Positions 13,401-24,978 of a stretch of 64,000 nt of DNA are shown piece by piece (positions within the stretch are counted from its first letter, which is position 1; every line of letters starts with the position of its first letter). Origin of the DNA: Costus lasius (taxonomy: Eukaryota; Streptophyta; Magnoliopsida; Zingiberales; Costaceae); the NCBI GenBank assembly GCA_027563935.2, contig CM050447.1:17252001-17316000 (forward strand), read 5' to 3'. The notes beneath the pieces are model-generated. The model had not been told where the DNA came from, made no database searches, and saw only the letters and a list, made by a program, of their open reading frames with translations. Made by a program: the position numbers and the translations under genes.

Positions 13401-13500
13401 TAGTCTCAGAAACTACAAATTCCAGGAGACGAAATAATTTGATAACAAGAGAGAAGCAAGCGTCGACCTTGATGATGTTGATGATTTCCGATTTTCTCAT
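10406..13500 (-). CDS. Protein phosphatase 2C (clade F-like, probable PP2C 58/PP2C 10 relative), 287 aa
   Basis: Five exons: 13500-13468, 12203-11952, 11688-11406, 11300-11146 and 10546-10406, all GT-AG, total 864 nt. The metal-dependent Ser/Thr phosphatase fold is complete. Manganese/magnesium ligands are in MEDY (about residue 50), FDGHMG (D73), ASDG (D237) and KDD (276-277). Other family motifs are GGSTAV, GDSRAVMC, DHEPH, GDVPRVNGQLAVARAFGD and SSEPDITH. The protein is short, with only about 40 residues before the domain, as in the small cytosolic plant PP2Cs such as At4g28400. Substrate cannot be inferred. Exon 1 is only 11 codons (MRKSEIINIIK) and ends at a weak donor, AAG|GTCGAC. Exon 1 is the least certain part; exons 2-5 are firm. 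Intron 1 contains a minisatellite. Confidence 0.92.
12725..13018. repeat. Degenerate ~53-bp minisatellite in PP2C intron 1
   Basis: Five to six imperfect head-to-tail units share GTTGCCTTGGGATCATGAAT followed by CATAAGCAAGAAACAAGTAT. The unit length is about 50-60 bp, and the leftmost units are the most diverged. Confidence 0.8.
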
Positions 13501-14958
13501 AGCGGAGAGGGCATTCAATGAACAGATGATCTAATCGAAGGGAAGATGACGAAGACGAGGAGAGTCCAGGAACGAGACGAAGAACGATGATCCGGCAGAA
13601 GGCGAAACTAGTAAAAATGAATGAGAGAACCAAAGGTCGTATCTTATGTTTATGTTCTCTTTTTTGTGTTGGTGCCGATCAAGTGATCAACAACGAAAGC
13701 GACAAATGGTGGGCGATTTCACGAATCGATTTGATAAAACATCCTGTTCTTGTTCGTCGCCTCTTTAATGGGACGCGTCATGTCTCAGCTTCCGCGAAGT
13801 TTCCTTCTCGCTTCTTCGGCATGGCTTGTAATTTTGCGCCCGCTTTTAGGCCAAAATGAATCCGGTATTTATAATTTTCAAACTGAAGCTATTTTTCGGT
13901 ATTTCCCCCCAAAAAAACACAATCAATTGCTTAACAAAATGAACTTCTAAGAAATTAATCTTAATTCTTGTGTTTGAATACATGAGATGAGAAGGATTCT
14001 ACTTCGTTTTACATTTGCATTAGGTTCTTTTGGTGCATCAATAAATTTCAATTTGTTCAGGCAATATAATCTTTATCTTCTCGCCTTTGTATGCTATAAT
14101 TTGTTTAAAAAATCAATAAGTGAAAATTAAATTGATTCTTCCATTGAGATACTGGCGTTTGGAATACATATGTCGCAAAGTTGGTCTTCGCCTGTACCAC
14201 CAGAAACGCAGCTGTCGCTTCCCATTTGATTTCTTTTTGTTAAATGACTTCTCTTTTGACCCACAACAACTTTACAAGAGCAGGCGAAACACGGTTTTGA
14301 ACAGAAAGATATCAGCAACTTTATTTGGAACAAGACCAGAAACTACATAAAAAGAAGCATTGAGATGCTCTCTCTACGTCACCGCACTAAAAAGAAGGCA
14401 TTGTTCCAATGGACATTCACGAAACAACTTGTGTAGTTGTTACAGAGCTAAATACCAGTTCAAAGGATCCAGATTCACATTAATTGAAAACCAGGAATTG
14501 TCCCAGGAACTGTGCTTTTTTTCCTTTGCCGTAGCTCCGTAGTCAAGCGATTGTGTGATTCCAATTCTTTCAGGATAAGCACAACTGCACAAGGACTGAC
14601 CAAGTCAACCAGTGAATGTTGCCCCAGTAAGCGATTCCTTTTTATGTTTTATGCTACAAGTCAAAGGTTTGGTTCATATCTCGGTCGCGCTTATCAAGAA
14701 CATGAACATGACATGACCTTTTATCTCCTTCCACCAAATGTAAGGAGAAAAGGAACCCACAGTTTCCTGCCAATCAAAACACATGATAGATAAAAGAGAT
14801 AATATTTTATATACCTCCGTAGGACAGTGAAAATCGAGTCATTTGCAAATGTCCAACACAGATTCAGGAAACTGGAGGAAAAAAAAGGTCTGCTGCAGAT
14901 ATTTTACGTCAGGTAAGACAACCAAGGGGCTCAGTTTATTGAATGAAATCCTACTTAA
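13501..14958. other. Spacer between PP2C start and cyclophilin 3' end
   Basis: Holds the presumed PP2C promoter and 5' UTR (left) and the cyclophilin 3' UTR (right). No further gene recognised: short open frames lack family motifs or clean splice context. Confidence 0.4.
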
Positions 14959-17900
14959 TTACAAGGGCAGTTCCCCACTGTCAACGACTACAACTTTACT
15001 CTTAGGTGTGCCATTCTGCCTTCCCTCTGCTTCAATTTTGTACACGACATCCATGCCAGATAGCACTTGACCAAAAACAACATGCTTACCATCCAACCTA
15101 TGTAGGAAATGAATCAAATCAGTAATTAGTTAACCACCAAAGCTAATGTATCATATGAAAAACCTACCAGCTAGTTGTTACAGTCGTGATGAAAAACTGG
15201 GATCCATTAGAATCAGGGCCAGAGTTAGCCATTGACAAGAATCCTAAATGAACAAAGAAGCATCACGAATTTTGTCAATGTACAACAGAGAGCAGTTTAT
15301 TTTTAAGTGAAGAGGTAGAGGAAAAAGCATGCTAGCCTGGTCCGGTGTGCTTGAGCTTGAAGTTCTCATCGGCAAATTTCATGCCATATATAGATTCTCC
15401 ACCCATTCCGTTGCCATGTGTGAAGTCGCCTCCTTGGATCATGAAACTGGGGATTATTCTGTGAAATGTGCTCCCCTTGTAGTGAAGAGATTTTCCACTT
15501 TTGCCTACTCCTTTCTCACCTAGAAACAATCGATGAAATGTTGAGGTACCTTAGCTTGCACATTTTAAAACTGTATGCTTATTCAACTTCAATACATATC
15601 GTATCCTTATCTCCATGTTTTACTATCTAGGTACTTGATCCAATCATTTTCCCCGATGATGCATAGCTTCTTAATTCAGATATCCTGCCTTTTGTCTTCT
15701 CTTTTATCCGAGGTGTTTGACACTTTGGTGTAATTCTAGAAAGTTATTCGCATGCATATATAACTTGCTCTGAAGGTCAATAACTCACTACATATTCGTT
15801 AATTCATTATGGCGATATTACACGCGTTAACATTTGGATCACGAGGAACGATTGTCACTGTTTTGATTATTTTTATTTTCCAGTAAAATAACAGCAAAAA
15901 GAAAGGATATTGATTTCACTATACAAATCAGTTTCTCATGCATCTTAGACCACAACGAAGCATTGTAACAATTGTGCATGCTTACCTGTGCATAAAGCTC
16001 GGAAGTTTTCTGTAGAAGCAACAAAACCAAAATAGTCAGAAGCTATAAGGTAAAATGAACTCCTATAATAAAAAAAAGGAGAAAATGCTTAAAAAAAGAT
16101 AATTCAGCATTTGACAAATACATACCAGCTGTCTTAGGCACAGTTTTTCCAAATAGACCCATAACAATGCGACCTGGTTGCAGTGGATATCCAATCAGAA
16201 TCGTTTTAACAGCAATACATTATCGCAAAATAGTCAAACCAGGAAGCAAGACAATAAAACAAGTAATATGGTGCAAAACAGCTTTTAGTAACAGAGGGTA
16301 AGGGAAGAATTGAAGGATCATTACTAGAACAGCAATAGTGAAGCTGCGATCTCGTTTACAGTATGGTTGAGTATAATGTATGGAGGAACAGAATCAGTAG
16401 TAACATAAGGTATTTTAATAGCAATCTTCAACCAAAGAAAAGACTAATAACTGCTCTTGTTGTTAAACGCAATCTTCATAACCGACTTGAAAACAAAAAT
16501 GGAATTGCATCTATTGTACACAAATGCAGTTTTAACTTAGGTAATGTGAGTCAATGATCAGTTGCAAATAAATAAAAAAATCCCCCCTGTTCTTAAGCAA
16601 CCATTTCAGCTATGGTTTCCACACTACTGTGCACCCAAGAAACATGATAGAATGAGAGTATGCTTCCGTTCTCTACTAGTCTCTGTTTTTCTCAAGTGAA
16701 ACAAATTAAATAAAAAATTCTCATCGAGTAAGTTATTCTCAAAATCAAGAAAAAACAACGCCATATAACAGATCTAAAAGAATTGAGATGCCAGCATTGA
16801 GATAATGACACACTTGGCCAATTAAATTCGGCAATTGTTTATAGCTTCACTAGACCCTTCTTGCAGCCTGTGTAAATATTGCTCATACAAGTGACCAAAC
16901 TTGTGCATGATGTAAGCTAATACCAGTCTGAACTCTTAAATAGCACATAAAACCTAAAACAAATAAGGGCAAGCTTAGATGTTTCACATCACTTTATTGA
17001 AAAAAGTCAACTGAGATGATAAAATACAATAAAAAGTACTAGTTATATGATTTCATGTGTCACATGATTGCAATGCAAGAAGAGGTGCCCACAAGCATAG
17101 CATTAATACCAGTTCAAAGTGAACCAATAGCCATCCAACTTCTAAAAAACTTATATCTATATTTTCTGCAAACAATGCTATCCCTAGTCGTGGTTAAGAA
17201 CAGATTAATGCTACGATCCAGTAGGGATGAAAATTCAAGTGCATACCAGCGGGCTTTCCACCAATCTCCACATCAAAGTAGACTTTGTGAGTCACTTCGT
17301 TTAAACTCTCTTTAGACGCTGTAACCTGAAAACTTAAATTAATTCCCTTCAGAAATCAACAACAGCTCATGGGATTCCCAATATCATATATAATTTGATT
17401 TGAAAACTAAGGAAATGCCTGAAATACAAATAAATATACAAAAAAAGTTGTAATAATTGAGAACTCAGAGAAGACATCAAATATAAAAAAATTATTATGT
17501 GAAAGCATAGCAATCCAATCAACTATTTAAAAAAGTATGCATTTACGTGAGAATTAATTGAAAGAAGAAGAATATAACCGAAGGAATAAGTGGGACGAAT
17601 GGAGAGACAATAAAAGGAGTCAATTTTCTTCAAGAAATGAAGTTCATTCACTATTGAAATATTCAGAAAATAGCAAATTATTTGAACAAGGGGATTAGAG
17701 AAAGCAGTTCAAATGAACACAAGCAGATAAAATGGATTAAGAAATAGACATGAACAATTGATTCATGATTTCCTCACTGGAACATGAAATTAACATGATA
17801 TGAGAAGAAAAAAATGATGATGGAGAAAATTTAAAACTTTTCCATTTAATTTTATTATGTGCATTAACATGTTGTTGGATGTTATGAGTTCTCGGAATTA

Positions 17901-18649
17901 ATTTACAAGTGAATTAATCATTGCATATTAGCACACGACAGTTTTGGCCATTTCAAAATTAATTTCAGATGTTGGGACATTTAAAGGTGTACACCGGAAC
18001 ATATCTAACGAACTTTCTACTTTATCTTCTTTCTACTGTTCTTCTGGTTTTTGCTATACACCTGATCAGTCTCTCTGTGATAGTGTCTTGCAGGGAACAC
18101 TAGTGCAATTCGGGTTTAAATTACACAAAAGACTGGATCTTCACGTATCCGGATTTTATTTCTAACTCTTCTATTTTATTTGCATTTTATTTTCTCTTTT
18201 ATTAATTTAAATATCTGAAAATTCTCTCCCTGAAATAAACTTAAATGAAATTTTATTTTCTGATTAAATCTAATTTTGCATGAAATTTTAGAACAACAAC
18301 CTCAGGTAAAATTTTATTAACAGCTTAAATCTAATTTTGCATGACGATTTTAGAATAACAAATGATGTTTTTTGTTAGAACCATCGCAAACGACTGCGCG
18401 TGATGGGTAAACCGAAACAACTTCTTTCGTTGTTTTCGATCGGTGCATCGGAGGAAATCCAATAATCAGCTCAAGCAGAGAACAAAATAGAAATTAAAAA
18501 AAAAAAATTTGATGGGCACAGGTGTACTGAATCCGCGGGTGTACATATATAAGAACCTGGACGAGGACGACGGCGCCGATGAGGAACAGGAACCATCGGA
18601 GCCACGCTGAGGCCGTCATCCGCTGGTGCGTCGTCACCTTCGCCGCCAT
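14959..18649 (-). CDS. Secretory-pathway cyclophilin (peptidyl-prolyl cis-trans isomerase, CYP20-1/CYP19-4 type), 213 aa
   Basis: Seven exons: 18649-18557, 17325-17247, 16173-16126, 16009-15986, 15519-15337, 15243-15168 and 15097-14959, total 642 nt with matching phases. Residues 14-31 ([18 protein letters not shown]) form a signal peptide or anchor, directing it to the ER/secretory route. The cyclophilin domain follows from about residue 43. Catalytic and binding residues are present: R102, F107, M108 and Q110 in [16 protein letters not shown]160 in GSQFFITT, and W168 and H173 in [10 protein letters not shown]. The C-terminus DSGELPL has no KDEL/HDEL. It catalyses proline isomerisation during protein folding. 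Oddity: intron 5 (15244-15336) starts with GC (CCAG|GCTAGC) and no GT donor is available nearby. The ATG at 18649 was chosen because it gives the usual short N-terminus. A hAT transposon lies 208 bp upstream. Confidence 0.94.
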
Positions 18650-18848
18650 TCCCGCAGAGATCTGGTCGTCTGGTCGTCCCTCGTCCCAGAACGATCTAAA
18701 CCTTATAGTCACGTGCACTGCACGAGTTCATACTGACCTAGTGTCAAACCCCGGCCCAGAACAGTAGCTCGAATGCTCGACCCGGGTCAACGTAGGATTT
18801 TTCTTTTTTTTTTCTCGTTTCTTTTTCTCTTTCGGCCGGTGCCTAGAC
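18650..18848. promoter_or_regulatory. Remaining proximal upstream region of the cyclophilin gene
   Basis: Only about 200 bp separate the cyclophilin start from the hAT target duplication, so the proximal promoter or 5' UTR ends abruptly in the transposon. No TATA box is clear in this segment. Confidence 0.4.
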
Positions 18849-18856
18849 CGCACACG

Positions 18857-19195
18857 TAGAGGTGGCCATAGGCCGTGCCCGGGCCGGCCCGAGCCCGGGC
18901 CCGCCTCGGCCCGGTTCCTGGTGGGCCGTGCCAGGCACGGCCCGTTTCAAATCATGCCGTGCTCGGCACGGAACGGTTGAAAATTTGTTGGGCCCGGCAT
19001 GGCCCGCAGCCCGATTAGGCGTGCCGGCACAGGCACGGTTCCGCCGGAGAGTGAGCACGGATCCGGCACGCGGGCCAGGCACGGCCCGCGGGCTGACTTC
19101 GGCACACGGGCCAAATACGGCCCAACGGGCCAAATGAGAAACGCGGGCCGTGTGTGGCCCGGCCCGATTGTGGCCCATGGGCCCGCGTGCCAAAT
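18857..19195. repeat. Left GC-rich subterminal array of the hAT element
   Basis: A dense series of GGGCC, GGCCCG and GGCACGG words in both orientations spanning about 340 bp, ending sharply in AT-rich DNA. In hAT elements, such subterminal repeats are where the transposase binds (family knowledge). The matching right array is at 22215-22427. Confidence 0.75.
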
Positions 19196-19477
19196 TTAAA
19201 AAAAAATAAATTAATTTAATAAGTAAATTATTATTTAATTAAAATATATAAAATATGAAAAAATAAAAAAAAACATTGAGAAATTGAGAATGTATATTGC
19301 ACAAATTTTTGAAAAAATGTTAAAATTTTATATATTTTAGACCGGACCCATTATAGGCTGCCTACGTACCCCACTCAAAGGAGGAATCAGGTCTACGTAG
19401 TTCTCTTTTTACAACTTTTTTTACAACTCTTTCTACAACTCTTTTACAACTTTTTTTATAATTATTTATTACAACGT

Positions 19478-21613
19478 TTATCCATTGTTGCTTCCGCTTG
19501 CACTTCCAAGACTTTGTTCGTCATCATCCGATGAAGTTGAATGACCACCTTTATCTTGAAGACGATCTTCAGCATCTAGCCAATCTTTAAGACAAATACA
19601 CATTTCCACGCTTGCTTCGTTCATTCGGCTTCGCTTCTCGTTCAGCACCCTGCCGCCTACACTAAAACAAGACTTCGATGCTACAGTAGACACCGGAGGA
19701 GTTAGTAGATCACGTGCCATGGCAGAAACCACAGGATATGATTTTCCTTGTGATCTCTACCATGATAAAATATCAAAATTATCTATTTGTTCTTCTGTGA
19801 GTAAAGATGTATGATTATTTTCTAAAAAAAATGTTAATTAATTAAAATTACTAGATCGACTTGTTGATGTTCCTTTTCTATTTAAAATTGTGCGTATTCT
19901 TCCTGTAATATTTTTACTACAAGTAGATACATTAGTTTGAGAGGATGTTGGATTCATTGTATTTCCAAATTTTAAATTATAAACATTATACATTTCATCT
20001 AATAAGATAGAAACTTCATTTTTTTTCTCATCTACTCCTTCAAGTTCCATATTTTTATAATATTCATCTAATAAAATATGAACACCTTCTAATTTTAATC
20101 TAGGATCCATAATTGAAGTTAAACAATATAAATAAGATATATTTTTCTAATATTTTTTAAATTTTGTTTCCATTTTAAAAATTACTTGAAAAACATTTTC
20201 ATCATGTCTATATTGAGAAAAAATTTTACTAATTAAAACTAAATGTTTTAAAATTAAACATGATGTAGGATAATAAACACCAGATAAATGAGTGCTAACA
20301 TTATAAAAAATTTCTAAAATATTATGTAATAACTTTGCTTTATCCCAATCATTTTCTTCAATATTTCCATCAGACATTCTTTCATTATAAAAGAATGTAA
20401 GAGGATCCTTAAATGGAAAACATGTTGTTAGCATATCATAAGTAGAATTCCATCGTGTTTTAATATCAAGTTTAAATTTTTTATATGACAAACCATAAGA
20501 TTTACATATTTATCTAAAATATTGATTTCTAGAAGTAGAAGAAGTAACAAATCTAACAGCATTTCTTAATTTAGTTACATGTTCATCTACTTCTCTTATT
20601 CCCTCTTGAACACATAAGTTTAGAATATGGCATGCACATCGTATATGAAAAAAAGCACCATTAAATATTGGATTTAACAATCTTTTTAATTTATCAATTG
20701 CACTATCATTATTACTTGCATTATCAAAACTAATTGAAAATTTTTTATTAATTATATTATATGAATGTAAAATGCTATGAAATTGTCTAACTATAGCATT
20801 TGCAGTATGAGGATATTCAAAAATTTTAAATGCAATAATTCTTTTTTTAATAAAAAATTCACTATCTATCCAATGTGCCGTAATACACATGTATGACTAA
20901 TCAGAATGATTACTGGTCCAAATATCAGATGTTAAAGAAATACAAGAAGTTAATGTAATTAAAGCTTGTAAAAGATTAGTTTTATATTCAGAAAAAAATT
21001 TTATAGCATCCCTACGCATGGTTTGTCTACTTACTTTTTTATATTTAGGTTGTAGTGATTTATGTATAAAATTTTCAAATTTATAATTTTCTGCTAAAGA
21101 AAATGGTTGTTCATCCCAAACAATAAATTTAGCTAATTCTTTTCTAAGAATTTCAGTAGAATAATTAAAAACTTCAAAAGAACTAAAGGAAAGATTGAGA
21201 GTAGCCTGTGCACGATCGATTTGAGTTTGATGGCTTTTGATGTGGCGAGTCAAATGACCAGTTCCACTCGATGATTTGCAAGTCATGACTTTTTTGCACT
21301 TCTTGCAGCTGGCTCTTTCTTTGCCGTTAATCATCACCACATCGAAGCTCTTCCAAATGTCGCTCGTGCGTTTTCTTGAGCCCGACACAGTAGACTCGTG
21401 AGGGTTTGCACTGCATCCCTCCTCTCCCTGCATAGTGTTAGTAGGCTCAAATTCAACATGATCTTGTTGTTGTTGATTTGGGTCGTAAGGCGGAGGGTTG
21501 GCATTTTGATCTTGATCGGGTGGCATAAAGGGGTTAGTTGTCCCCATTAGCTCCTGCTCTAATGCCTCAAGCTCCCATGGCAAAAGATCTCATGTATTGT
21601 TAAATTCCGCCAT
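19478..21613 (-). pseudogene. hAT transposase pseudogene (BED finger to dimerisation domain)
   Basis: A single reading frame of 712 codons from the ATG at 21613 to the TAA at 19478, with no frameshift. It has six in-frame stop codons: 21590-21592, 20897-20899, 20510-20512, 20147-20149, 19838-19840 and 19757-19759. Codons 86-128 form a BED zinc finger (C103, C106, H124, H128). The catalytic region includes TSDIWTSNHSD and TAHWIDSEF, followed by IKTRWNSTYDML. The C-terminus has the hAT dimerisation hallmark around STVASKSCFSVGGRVL. It would bind the subterminal arrays and excise or insert the element. As it stands it cannot make a full-length protein. Confidence 0.92.
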
Positions 21614-22214
21614 TAATTCTACATATAATATTAAAAGTTAGCCAAAAAAATTTATAAAATAAGATTAAATACTTACTAATAATAAATTATACATTAAAAA
21701 ATTACCTTATCACGTGTTTGAAGATCGCTTAGTAAGAACTAAGAAGTTGAGGTTTCAGCCTTCAACAACTTTAACTTAAACATAATTATGAAAAAAATTT
21801 ATATTAGAATAATTTAAATTTAAGTACAATTACATTATAAAAGACTAAAAGTAAATTAATTTACTGCTTACTTGATCTTCTCCACGTGACTAGACCGAGG
21901 GAGCTTTGAAATCTTGATAGCTAATTGAAACTCAAGACTTAGAAAAGAGATTAAGAGAGTATTAAGAGAGAATGAGAAATTAATCCAAAGTTAATTGGAA
22001 ACTTGTGTGAAGAAATGAGAGGGTTGGGGGGGTCAATTTATAGGAATGAATTGGGTATAAATTTACATATTTATCTCCTATTTTTAATTATTAAAAGGGC
22101 TAAAATGGTAATTTTATAACATAAAGACAATTATATTCCTAACTTTTAAATTTTTTCAAACCGTTATAGGGCTATTTGGGTAAAAACGCATGCTAAATTC
22201 AAATTTTTCAAACG

Positions 22215-22427
22215 TTGCCGCCCAAATTTCCGTGTCGTGCCCGTGCCGGCCCGCGTGCCGGGCACGCCGACGGGCCGTGCCCGGCCCGGTCCACGGGCCG
22301 CGAACGCTCAGCCCAGCACGACCCGAGCCGGGCCATGGGCCGCCCGCGGCCCGGTGACTTGGTCAACGGGCCGTGTCGTGCCGGGCTGTGCGGGCCGCGG
22401 GCCGGCCCGGCCCGTTGGCCACCTCTA
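22215..22427. repeat. Right GC-rich subterminal array of the hAT element
   Basis: Mirror counterpart of the left array: repeated GGGCC, GGCCCG and GTGCCGG words in both orientations ending in TGGCCACCTCTA. All open frames here come from GC bias. Confidence 0.75.
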
Positions 22428-22435
22428 CGCACACG

Positions 22436-22780
22436 CACGTCTCAGCAGCGTCCGCCGCACGCCCACGACGCAGCCGCGCGCGTCGCCGGTACAGAGGCTT
22501 GCCGGCAGGGGAGGGGATCGCTCACGCCCTCACCCTCATCCTTCTTCGGCGTCCCTCCGGACGCCGGAACACGTCGCCGGAGGTGGAGAAGGTAGCCGGA
22601 ATCGCTGGCCAGAGAACGGGAAGCAGAAGACGCAAGTTCGCGGAAATTTTCACCGTTTGTATTCCTCCCCAAAACGGCTACATAAAACCCATCCTATCGT
22701 CGGAGTGCTCGCCGAGACGCGCCGGGGGTCGCCGCGTGGAGGGAAGAAGGACGCGGCAGACCTCTGTCCGCCGCTCGTGG
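22436..22780. other. GC-rich spacer between the hAT element and the TR-GAG element
   Basis: Unassigned GC-rich DNA. It may be the distal part of the original cyclophilin upstream region or a foreign flank joined to the truncated 5' LTR. Open frames exist on both strands, but none shows a recognisable family. Confidence 0.35.
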
Positions 22781-23480
22781 GGAAGGCATGAGCGAGAGAT
22801 CAGAGAGTAAGGAAGAGCTGGCGGCAATGAGCATCGCGGCTGCGAGGGGAAGGTTGTAACGACGACAAAGAACGCCACCGACGAGTGAAGAGTGAGCGAG
22901 GAGTGAGAGGAGGGTTTTTGTAACTTTTGACGTGAATAAAGGCGAAGCTTTTCCCTTCCTTCCCGGTTCCGACGAGCTCCCCTGCTTCCCCTGTTTCCGG
23001 CGGCGGCGAGCCCTTTTACGTCACCATCAAGGACGATCTAAGCGGCTTCTGACGAAGACGACGAAGGGCTGAGGAGGAGGCGACAATCTTCCTACTGCCC
23101 TCATGCTCGAGTCCCCGACGGCCGTGCTTCTCGGTGATGAACGGCGAGCGCGGGTGAGCACTCGGCCGAATGAACGAGGAAGACGAACGCTCGACGTTCG
23201 TTTCGAGGCTTCGAGGTGGTCAACGGTCAAACGGGCGAAAACCAAATTCGGTGATATTTCGATTTGGATGCTGATGTAGGTGTGACATCAGCGAACGAAA
23301 ATCAAATCGACGAGCGGCGCGACGGAATTAGATTTGGGGCGTTGACTTAAGTTTGACTTTCGATATTAGGGTTAGGGTTTTTCGATTAGTCTTTGGTTTG
23401 GGGGTGATTTTGCACCCGAAGATTAGGGATTTTACACCGGTCTAGTATTCTGCCGGAGAACTTTAGGTTGAGACGTGACA
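22781..23480 (+). repeat. Truncated 5' LTR of the first TR-GAG element
   Basis: Nearly collinear with 25444-26122 of the 3' LTR, including AGGAGGGTTTTTGTAAC and GTGAATAAAGGCGAAGC. It ends in GTGACA directly before the primer-binding site. The left boundary is approximate, where similarity to the 3' LTR fades. Confidence 0.8.
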
Positions 23481-23507
23481 ACTGGTATCAGAGCCAAAGA
23501 TTCAACC

Positions 23508-24630
23508 ATGATGGTGAATCAAGGAGATCGCATAGCACGAATCGAGCAGGTGCTCGGCTTGACGGGGAATAGTAACGACGCGGTTGTTCCTCAGATGGAG
23601 ATTCTACAACGCACAGTGGAGCAACAAAGGTTGCAGATCATCACTCTCCAACAGACGTTAGAAGGGATGGCGGCACTACAGGAGCAAGTAGCGGCCTTAC
23701 AGGAGCAAATGACAGGCTTCGCTGCAACTACTAGCAGATCACGCAGTAATGCGCATGGCATTAGTGCAGGCACAAGGAGGTGCCCCTACAGCAGCCATGG
23801 TGGAGTATGGAGCTGCCAGAGGGAAGGTTCGCATCCCAGAACCTGCGATGTTCGGAGGAGCCCAATCATCGAAAGAGTTGTGTAACTTTCTTTGGAATAT
23901 GGAACAATGTTTCAATGCTAACCATGTTTCAGACCAGGAACGAGTGAGGATGTGTACTGCATACCTCTCAAGTGATGCGACACTTTGGTGGAGGACCAAA
24001 GTTGAATCGACATCAGGAGCGGCTGGTTGAACATGGGAGGTGTTCCGAGAGGAACTGCGGCAGCAGTTTCTTCCAGGGAACTCAGAGGAACAGGCACGAG
24101 ACACATTAAATTGGCTGAGACATACGGCCCAATCCAGGAGTATGTCCGGACTAATTCAACACTAATGTTGGAGATATTGGACATGTCAGAGATAGATTGA
24201 CGCTACACCATTCTCTGAAATCTTCAACTATGGGTAGAGGCTAAAGTTCGAAGACATGTGCCGCAAGATTAGAGGACGGCCGCAACGATAGCCGAATCTC
24301 TCGTGGATTTGAGGGCTTCAGGTACGACTTTCTCTAGAGCATAAAAGTCGCCCCTGAAGCGACGCTCTCCACCAAGAGCCAGAGCAGTAGAGAGGGAGAG
24401 GCCCTCTCCACGACGAGACGGGGGTCAGCCAGCACGACAGGTGCAAAACCGACCTACAGAGAGAGTGCAGGATCAACTGAGACCGATGAGTTGCTTTTTG
24501 TGCAAAGATCCACATCAGATACGCGATTGCTCGGACCGACAACGGATTAAGGCCATTACAGCGATCGTTTAGCAGGAGTTGGCTGAAAAACAGGTGGTTA
24601 TGAAGAACCAGCAGATGCATGCATAGGGAG
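23508..24630 (+). pseudogene. Degenerate gag of the first TR-GAG element
   Basis: Begins MMVNQGDRIARIEQVLGLTG and continues through a Gln/Leu-rich coiled coil (EQQRLQIITLQQ). The retrotrans_gag core then follows in another frame from about 23749 (PEPAMFGGAQSSKEL, DATLWWRTK), with a stop at 24028 and further breaks. A CX2CX3HX4C zinc knuckle (CFLCKDPHQIRDC) sits near 24492. Structural protein for particle assembly in related elements; here broken by at least two frameshifts and several stops. Confidence 0.8.
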
Positions 24631-24978
24631 CGTCTACCTCACACCGATGGTTGCAACGAAAATGCCCGTAACGGACTCTTCTCCGAGTGGACCGGACGCG
24701 GAGCTTCGACAGGAGACTCAGACCTGGGCCCATGTAGCATCTTCGGATGGTGAGGCAGATGCAAAGACGACGTCCTCTCCACCGGTTTCTTTGGGCAAAG
24801 ATTGTGAAGCAAAGGAAGCAGCGTCTGTGAGCAAGACTCGTCAATCCTTCGCCGAGCGACAGAAAGAGGTAAGAGAGATGAAAGAGAGGGATCCAGATTG
24901 GTGGAGACGAGATCTGTGTGGAGAAAGATCGTTGTAACGGATATCGAGGGCGATGTCCAAATTGGGCGAGGGGAGAAT

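Larger units (their letters stand above)
18857..22427 (-). mobile_element. hAT transposon, near full length (3571 bp)
   Basis: A perfect 8-bp target duplication CGCACACG lies at 18849-18856 and 22428-22435. The termini are inverted: TAGAGGTGGCCA on the left and its complement TGGCCACCTCTA on the right. Subterminal blocks are dense in GGGCC/GGCCCG words, while the core is AT-rich and encodes a minus-strand hAT transposase broken by stop codons. The 8-bp duplication, TAG...CTA ends and transposase type all fit the hAT superfamily. The intact duplication and ends suggest a moderately young insertion. Position relative to the cyclophilin start suggests it sits in that gene's promoter. Confidence 0.93.

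Noticed and set aside
18843..19199. Gly/Pro/Arg-rich open frames on both strands
   Set aside because: Translations of the hAT subterminal GGGCC array in all registers, not genes.
22208..22810. Ala/Arg-rich open frames up to 184 codons
   Set aside because: Cover the right hAT array and GC-rich spacer; low-complexity composition and no recognisable domain.
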